From Ectothiorhodospiraceae bacterium 2226 (GTDB lineage Bacteria; Pseudomonadota; Gammaproteobacteria; GCA-013348725): a DNA stretch of 64,000 nt. Below are positions 59,366 to 64,000 of the stretch, piece by piece. Numbering within the stretch: position 1 is the stretch's first letter; the number at the start of each line of letters is the position of its first letter. A program made the translations under genes and the position numbers. The stretch is taken from the NCBI GenBank assembly GCA_013348725.1, contig CP054689.1, positions 2,662,501-2,726,500 of the forward strand, written 5' to 3'. Below the pieces are notes generated by a model, which was not told the origin of the DNA, did not search any database, and saw nothing but the letters and a program-made list of their open reading frames with translations.

Positions 59366-60895
59366 ATGATACCGCCCATGGACGGCCTACCTCACAGAAT
59401 CTATACCGCCGCGCAGGTGCGCGAACTCGACCGTGCCGCCGCGGGCAGCGGACTGGCGGGCGAGGAGTTGATGGAGCGCGCCGGCGCCTATGCCTGGGAA
59501 ACCATGCACGCGCGCTGGCCGGCCGCGCGCAGCCTGAGCGTGTTGTGCGGCATCGGCAACAACGGCGGCGACGGCTACGTGGTGGCGCGCTTGGCTCACG
59601 AGGCGGGGCTGGTGGTCGAGGTGTACCAGCTCGGTGACCCCGACGCCGTGCAGGGCGAGGCGGCCGCCGCACGCGAGCGCCTGCTGGCCGTGGGCGTGGA
59701 GCCGCAAGCCTACGCCGGTCAGCCGCTGATCGGTCAGCTGGTGGTCGACGCGCTGTTCGGCACCGGGCTGCGCCGGCCCGTCGAGGGGCCGTGGCGCGCG
59801 GCGGTGGACGCCTGCAACGAGGCGCTGCGCCCGGTGGTGGCGCTGGACGTCCCCAGCGGGCTGCAGGCGGATACCGGCGCCGTGCTCGGGGCCTGTGTCC
59901 AGGCCGACCTCACGGTGAGTTTCGTCGGCCTCACGCTGGGCTTGTTTACCGGGCGCGGGCCCGCCGTGACCGGCGAGCTAGCCTTCTCCGACCTCGGTCT
60001 GCCGGCGGAGCTGCAGGCGCAGGCCAAGCCGGTAGCGGAGCGCCTCGATCTGGCGCGGGTGCGGCCCTGGCTGGCGCCGCGCCCGCGCGATGCACACAAG
60101 GGGCAGCACGGGCACGTGTTAGTGGTGGGCGGCGAACACGGCATGGCCGGCGCCGCTCAACTCGCCGCCACGGCGGCGCTGCGCGCCGGTGCAGGGCTGG
60201 TGAGCGTGGCGACGCGCGGGATACACGCGCCGTTGCTCAGTGCCGCGCGGCCCGAACTGATGGCGCTTGGCGTCGAATCGCCCGGCGAACTGGAACGGGT
60301 GCTGGCGCGCGCCACCGTGCTCGCGCTGGGTCCGGGCCTCGGCCGCGGCCGCTGGGGCACCGAGCTGCTGCAGTATCTGCTCGAGCGGGCGCACGTCCCG
60401 CTGGTGCTGGACGCCGATGCGTTGAACTTGATAGCCGAGCATGAGGCCCTGGCCGACCAGGTGGCGGCGGGCTCGCGTCCGCGGGTGTTGACGCCGCACC
60501 CGGGGGAGGCGGCGCGGCTGCTCGCCTGCACGGTGGAGGAGGTGCAGGCCGACCGTTACAGCGCGGTGCGGGCGCTGCAGGGGCGTTTCGGCGGGGTCTG
60601 GATCCTCAAGGGCGCCGGTAGCCTGGTGGCGGGGGCGGGGCGTGCGGTCGGGGTGGTGCATGGCGGCAATCCGGGAATGGCCGGGGGCGGTATGGGCGAT
60701 GCCCTGACCGGCATCGTAGCGGCCCTGCTGGGCCAGGGGCTCAGCGCGTGGCAGGCCGCCGCCTATGGCGCCACGCTACACGCCGCGGCCGCCGACGCCG
60801 CGGCGGAGGAGGGCGAGCGGGGCCTGCTCGCCAGCGACCTGATGCCGCACATCCGGCGCCTCTGCAACGGGGAGGCCGATGGAGCGGACGATTGA
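59366..60895 (+). CDS. nnr: Bifunctional NAD(P)H-hydrate epimerase / ADP-dependent dehydratase
   Basis: A 509-residue metabolite-repair enzyme (YjeF). The N-terminal epimerase domain (to about 215) has [16 protein letters not shown] and [12 protein letters not shown]; the C-terminal dehydratase domain (about 230-505) has [56 protein letters not shown] and [18 protein letters not shown]. It repairs damaged NADH hydrates. ATG at 59366 or 59378. Overlaps tsaE by 17 bases. Confidence 0.95.
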   Translation: MIPPMDGLPHRIYTAAQVRELDRAAAGSGLAGEELMERAGAYAWETMHARWPAARSLSVLCGIGNNGGDGYVVARLAHEAGLVVEVYQLGDPDAVQGEAAAARERLLAVGVEPQAYAGQPLIGQLVVDALFGTGLRRPVEGPWRAAVDACNEALRPVVALDVPSGLQADTGAVLGACVQADLTVSFVGLTLGLFTGRGPAVTGELAFSDLGLPAELQAQAKPVAERLDLARVRPWLAPRPRDAHKGQHGHVLVVGGEHGMAGAAQLAATAALRAGAGLVSVATRGIHAPLLSAARPELMALGVESPGELERVLARATVLALGPGLGRGRWGTELLQYLLERAHVPLVLDADALNLIAEHEALADQVAAGSRPRVLTPHPGEAARLLACTVEEVQADRYSAVRALQGRFGGVWILKGAGSLVAGAGRAVGVVHGGNPGMAGGGMGDALTGIVAALLGQGLSAWQAAAYGATLHAAAADAAAEEGERGLLASDLMPHIRRLCNGEADGADD

Positions 60896-61331
60896 TCTGC
60901 CGGACGAGGCCGCGACCCTCGCCGTGGGCGCCCGCTTGGCGGAGGCGTTAGGTCCGGGGACGGTCGTTTTCCTGCATGGCCCGCTGGGGGCCGGTAAGAC
61001 CACCCTGGTGCGGGGGCTGTTGCGTGCCCGCGGTCACGCCGGCGCGGTGAAAAGCCCCACCTATACGCTGGTCGAGCCTTACGACCTGCCCGTGGGGGCG
61101 GTCTATCACTTCGATCTCTATCGTCTGGCCGATCCCGAAGAGCTTGAATTTCTGGGCATCCGGGACTATCTGGATAGCCAGGCGCTGGTGCTCGTCGAGT
61201 GGCCCGAACGTGGCCTAGGGTGGCTGCCGGCACCTGATGTGGAAGTGTGGATCGAGCCGGAGGGCACGGGCCGCCGGCTGCGGGCGCAGGGCGCCGACGC
61301 AGGGATGCGCGCGATCAGCGGCGAAGCCTAA
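60879..61331 (+). CDS. tsaE: tRNA threonylcarbamoyladenosine biosynthesis ATPase TsaE
   Basis: A 150-residue P-loop ATPase (YjeE). Walker [21 protein letters not shown], then [10 protein letters not shown] and the [22 protein letters not shown] helix, all typical. It partners TsaB/TsaD in making t6A37 in tRNAs. It follows nnrE/D with overlap; the amidase gene lies 110 bases downstream, the classical yjeF-yjeE-amiB-mutL order. Confidence 0.95.
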   Translation: MERTIDLPDEAATLAVGARLAEALGPGTVVFLHGPLGAGKTTLVRGLLRARGHAGAVKSPTYTLVEPYDLPVGAVYHFDLYRLADPEELEFLGIRDYLDSQALVLVEWPERGLGWLPAPDVEVWIEPEGTGRRLRAQGADAGMRAISGEA

Positions 61332-61397
61332 CCGGCCGAATCTCATGGTCCGCTAGAGAAACTAGCGCTATCCCCATAACACTCAAGCAAAAATAGC

Positions 61398-61425
61398 TTG
61401 AAAATCTTCTCGGCCTCTGCACAAT
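61398..61425 (+). promoter_or_regulatory. Possible sigma-70 promoter for the amidase gene
   Basis: TTGAAA (61398-61403), 16-base spacer, CACAAT (61420-61425), just upstream of the amidase start. Two small inverted repeats (61351-61367 and 61384-61400) precede it. Confidence 0.4.
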
Positions 61426-61440
61426 TGAGGAAGAAGCCCT

Positions 61441-62766
61441 ATGGGGGGGAGCCCAATGGTGCGGCTAGCCAAGACAATCTGCGTCTTGTGGTTGTCGCTG
61501 ATCCTGTTGACGCCAGCCTATGCCGACGTGCAAGTGCAGGCCCTGCGTATGTGGCCCGCGCCCGAGAGCACGCGGGTGGTCATGGACCTCAGCGGGCCAG
61601 CCGATTATCACGTTTTCACCCTCGACAACCCCCCGCGTGTCGTGGTGGACCTCAAGCGGGCGCGGCTCACCCGCCCTGTAAGTGGGATGAGCTACGAGCG
61701 CAGCCTGTTGCGCGACATCCGCACTGCGGTGCGTGACGGGGGGGGGCTGCGTGTGGTGCTCGACATGCGCGACAATGTCCGCCCCGAGTCCTTCGTCCTG
61801 CCGCCCAACCAGGGCTACGGCCACCGCCTCGTGATCGATCTGCACCCGCAGCGCACGCGCACGGTCGCGCGTCAGGTCCCGACACGGCCGCCCGCCCAGA
61901 ACCGCGATATCATCGTCGCCATCGATGCCGGTCACGGCGGCGAGGACCCGGGCGCCATCGGTCCCTCGGGTACTTACGAGAAGGACGTGGTGCTCGCCAT
62001 CGCGCGGGCCTTGCAGCAGCTGGTCGACCGCGAGCCGGGTATGCGGGCGCTCATGATCCGCGACGGGGACTACTACATCAGCCTGCGCGAGCGGGTGGAG
62101 CGCGCCCGTGCCGGGCGCGCCGATCTGTTCATCTCGGTGCATGCCGACGCCTTCCACGATCAGCGCGCGCGCGGCTCGTCGGTGTTCGTGCTGTCCGACC
62201 GCGGGGCCAGTAGCGAGGCGGCCAAATGGCTCGCCAAGCGCGAGAACGCAGCCGATTTGGTTGGCGGTGTGCGGCTGGACGACAAGGACGACCTGCTCGC
62301 CTCGGTGCTGCTGGATCTCTCCCAATCGGCCTCCCTGGAGGCCAGCACCGAGGTGGCCCAGCGCGTGCTGGAAGGTTTGAAGCGCGCCGGCACGGTACGC
62401 AAGCGGCAGGTGGAACATGCGGGCTTCGCGGTGCTGCGGTCCCCGGATATCCCATCGATCCTGGTGGAGACCGCCTTCATCTCCAATCCGGAAGAGGAGC
62501 GCAAGCTGCGTGATGCCCGTCAGCAGCGTGCCCTTGCGCAGGCGATGATGGACGGCATCCGGGCCTACTTCATGCGCAACCCGCCGCCCGATACCCTGTG
62601 GGCGCAGCGCGGGAGGCGCCATGTGATCGCCCAGGGCGAGACGCTATCGGTGATCGCGCAGCGGTACAGCGTCAGCCTGGACAACCTGCGCCAGGCGAAC
62701 GGATTGAACGGCGACCTGGTGCAGGTCGGTGACGTGTTGCGCATCCCCTACGCCGGGGGCGGCTAG
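61441..62766 (+). CDS. amiB: N-acetylmuramoyl-L-alanine amidase with AMIN and LysM domains
   Basis: A 441-residue periplasmic cell-separation amidase. Signal peptide (cleavage near PAYA-D at 28), AMIN domain (about 30-135) for septal targeting, Amidase_3 catalytic domain (about 157-375) with zinc ligands His165 ([14 protein letters not shown]) and Glu180, SVHADAF, then a C-terminal LysM domain (about 394-438, [19 protein letters not shown]). An ATG at 61456 is also possible. The combination AMIN-Amidase_3-LysM and the neighbours identify AmiB/AmiC-type. EnvC-type activators are expected elsewhere. Confidence 0.95.
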   Translation: MGGSPMVRLAKTICVLWLSLILLTPAYADVQVQALRMWPAPESTRVVMDLSGPADYHVFTLDNPPRVVVDLKRARLTRPVSGMSYERSLLRDIRTAVRDGGGLRVVLDMRDNVRPESFVLPPNQGYGHRLVIDLHPQRTRTVARQVPTRPPAQNRDIIVAIDAGHGGEDPGAIGPSGTYEKDVVLAIARALQQLVDREPGMRALMIRDGDYYISLRERVERARAGRADLFISVHADAFHDQRARGSSVFVLSDRGASSEAAKWLAKRENAADLVGGVRLDDKDDLLASVLLDLSQSASLEASTEVAQRVLEGLKRAGTVRKRQVEHAGFAVLRSPDIPSILVETAFISNPEEERKLRDARQQRALAQAMMDGIRAYFMRNPPPDTLWAQRGRRHVIAQGETLSVIAQRYSVSLDNLRQANGLNGDLVQVGDVLRIPYAGGG

Positions 62767-62855
62767 CGCCGGCCGGACTCACCTCCGCCCTCTCAGGACT
62801 CCCAAACGCGGTCACCGCTGGCGGCCGCGGGCGCCGCTGCTTTAAGCTGTGCGCC

Positions 62856-64000
62856 ATGACGCAGCTCGCTCGGATCCAACTTCTCCCGGAACAGCTTGCC
62901 AACCAGATCGCCGCCGGCGAGGTGGTGGAGCGTCCCGCCTCGGTGCTCAAGGAATTGGTCGAGAACAGCCTGGACGCCGGGGCCGGGCGGGTGGAGGTGG
63001 AGGTCGAGCAGGGCGGGATGCGCCTGATCCAGGTGCGTGACGACGGCGGTGGCATCGTGCCCGAGGACCTGCCGCTGGCCTTGGGGCGGCACGCGACCAG
63101 CAAGATCCGTTCGCTCGAGGACCTGGAGCGGGTGGCGAGTCTGGGGTTCCGCGGGGAGGCGCTGGCGAGCATCGGCTCGGTGTCCCGGCTCACGCTGACC
63201 TCGCGCACGCCCGACACCGAGCAGGCCTGGATGGTCGCCTGCGAGGGGCGTGAGCCGCTGGGCGCGCCGCGTCCGGCCGCGCACCCGCCCGGGACCACGA
63301 TCGCGGTGCGCGACCTGTTCTTCAACACGCCGGCGCGGCGCAAGTTCCTGCGCACGGAGAAGACCGAGTTCCAGCATTTGCAGGAGGTGCTCAAGCGCAT
63401 CTCCCTCAGCCGCTTCGATGTCGCCTTCGCCTTGCACCATAACGGACGCCCGGTGCATGTGCTGCGCGCCGCGGGTAGCGGACTGGAGCGCGCGCGGCGC
63501 GTGGCGCTGCTGTGCGGCGAGAGCTTCGTCGACCAGGCGTTGGTGCTCGATCTGGAAGGGGCGGGCATGCGCCTGTGGGGCTGGGCGGGCCTGCCGAGCT
63601 TCTCGCGCAGCCAGGCGGATCTGCAGTATTTCTACGTCAACGGCCGCATGGTGCGCGACAAGCTGATCAACCACGCGGTGCGCCACGGCTATCGCGACGT
63701 GCTCTACCACGGTCGCCACCCCGCGTTCGTGTTGTTTCTGGAACTCGATCCGCGCCTGGTCGATGTGAACGCACACCCCGCCAAGCACGAGGTGCGTTTC
63801 CGCGAGTCGCGTCTGGTGCACGACTTCGTCGCGCGCAGCGTGGCGCGGGTACTGGGGGAAGCGCGTGCCGGTGGCACGCACGCGGGGGGCATGGTTGAGG
63901 CGGGCGCCGAGCTGACCGCGGCGCCGGCCGAGCCCACGAGTCCCGGTGCCCGATTGAGCGGAGATTCCGCCGTCGCGGCGCAGCGCTATGCGTCCGTGAG
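62856..64000 (+). CDS. mutL: DNA mismatch repair protein MutL (partial)
   Basis: The first 381 residues of MutL, cut by the right window edge. GHKL ATPase features are intact: [39 protein letters not shown], then the transducer-domain [12 protein letters not shown] and [24 protein letters not shown]. It follows the amidase by 89 bases, completing the gammaproteobacterial tsaE-amidase-mutL order. The endpoint domain and dimerisation region are beyond the window. Confidence 0.96.
   Translation, partial: MTQLARIQLLPEQLANQIAAGEVVERPASVLKELVENSLDAGAGRVEVEVEQGGMRLIQVRDDGGGIVPEDLPLALGRHATSKIRSLEDLERVASLGFRGEALASIGSVSRLTLTSRTPDTEQAWMVACEGREPLGAPRPAAHPPGTTIAVRDLFFNTPARRKFLRTEKTEFQHLQEVLKRISLSRFDVAFALHHNGRPVHVLRAAGSGLERARRVALLCGESFVDQALVLDLEGAGMRLWGWAGLPSFSRSQADLQYFYVNGRMVRDKLINHAVRHGYRDVLYHGRHPAFVLFLELDPRLVDVNAHPAKHEVRFRESRLVHDFVARSVARVLGEARAGGTHAGGMVEAGAELTAAPAEPTSPGARLSGDSAVAAQRYASV

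Overview
This GC-rich 64 kb window is a dense chromosomal segment of a proteobacterium, most likely a gammaproteobacterium of the Ectothiorhodospiraceae/Chromatiales type. The evidence is the gene orders nnrE/D-tsaE-amidase-mutL and acs/actP/DUF4212/exonuclease/CBS-DUF294, together with dksA-gluQ, a ppsA/ppsR pair, a DsrE-family protein and a sulfite dehydrogenase. The genus assignment is inference. About 66 protein genes cover nearly everything; no gene-free gap exceeds about 250 bases. I saw no rRNA, tRNA, CRISPR array, insertion sequence or prophage.

Layout. 0-8.3 kb: housekeeping and small exported proteins (BNR-repeat protein cut by the window edge, CxC secreted protein, NlpC/P60 lipoprotein, Nudix, YheT hydrolase, DsrE-like, DUF502, Bcp peroxiredoxin, YchJ, MFS transporter, DUF302). 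8.3-15.4 kb: acetate uptake and activation (acs, small membrane protein, SSS symporter with DUF4212 partner, 3'-5' exonuclease, cNMP/CBS/DUF294 protein). 15.6-22.9 kb: gluQ, dksA, a CbbY-like phosphatase overlapping an aminotransferase, DUF4168, and an orphan sigma-54 activator with a degenerate receiver. 23.1-31.8 kb: a compact same-strand periplasmic oxidation and respiration cluster: acidic exported protein, gluconate-dehydrogenase-like subunit 3, GMC flavoenzyme, two c-type cytochromes, caa3-type oxidase (subunit II with heme c, fused subunits I+III), a small membrane protein and a CtaG-type assembly factor. 31.8-43.9 kb: small lipoprotein, DUF1328, tandem rhodanese, then ppsA, ppsR, pgm, htpG, ackA and phosphoketolase. 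44-46 kb: molybdenum sulfite dehydrogenase and its lipoprotein cytochrome. 46-51.7 kb: a hypothetical gene with an in-frame amber codon, DedA, an MtfA-like peptidase overlapping a two-gene proton-channel (stator-like) unit, Hsp15, Nudix, thioredoxin. 51.8-64 kb: lon, moeA-mobB-mobA, ADP-ribose hydrolase, PfkB kinase-queG, nnrE/D-tsaE-amidase-mutL (mutL cut by the window edge).

How the genes work together. The 23-31 kb cluster can carry electrons from a flavin dehydrogenase through two cytochromes to oxygen without leaving the gene set. The sulfite dehydrogenase pair feeds the same kind of chain, and moeA/mobAB are molybdenum-cofactor genes. Acetate can enter through the SSS symporter and Acs; phosphoketolase plus acetate kinase can make acetate and ATP from sugar phosphates; ppsA/ppsR and pgm sit on the gluconeogenic side. 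Heat-shock genes htpG and (less clearly) lon have sigma-32-like promoters.

The strongest candidates for something undescribed are the MtfA-peptidase/stator-like unit at 47.7-50.4 kb, whose MotB/ExbD-like partner has a long coiled coil and no recognisable OmpA peptidoglycan-binding domain, and the sigma-54 activator whose receiver has Asn in place of the phosphoacceptor Asp.
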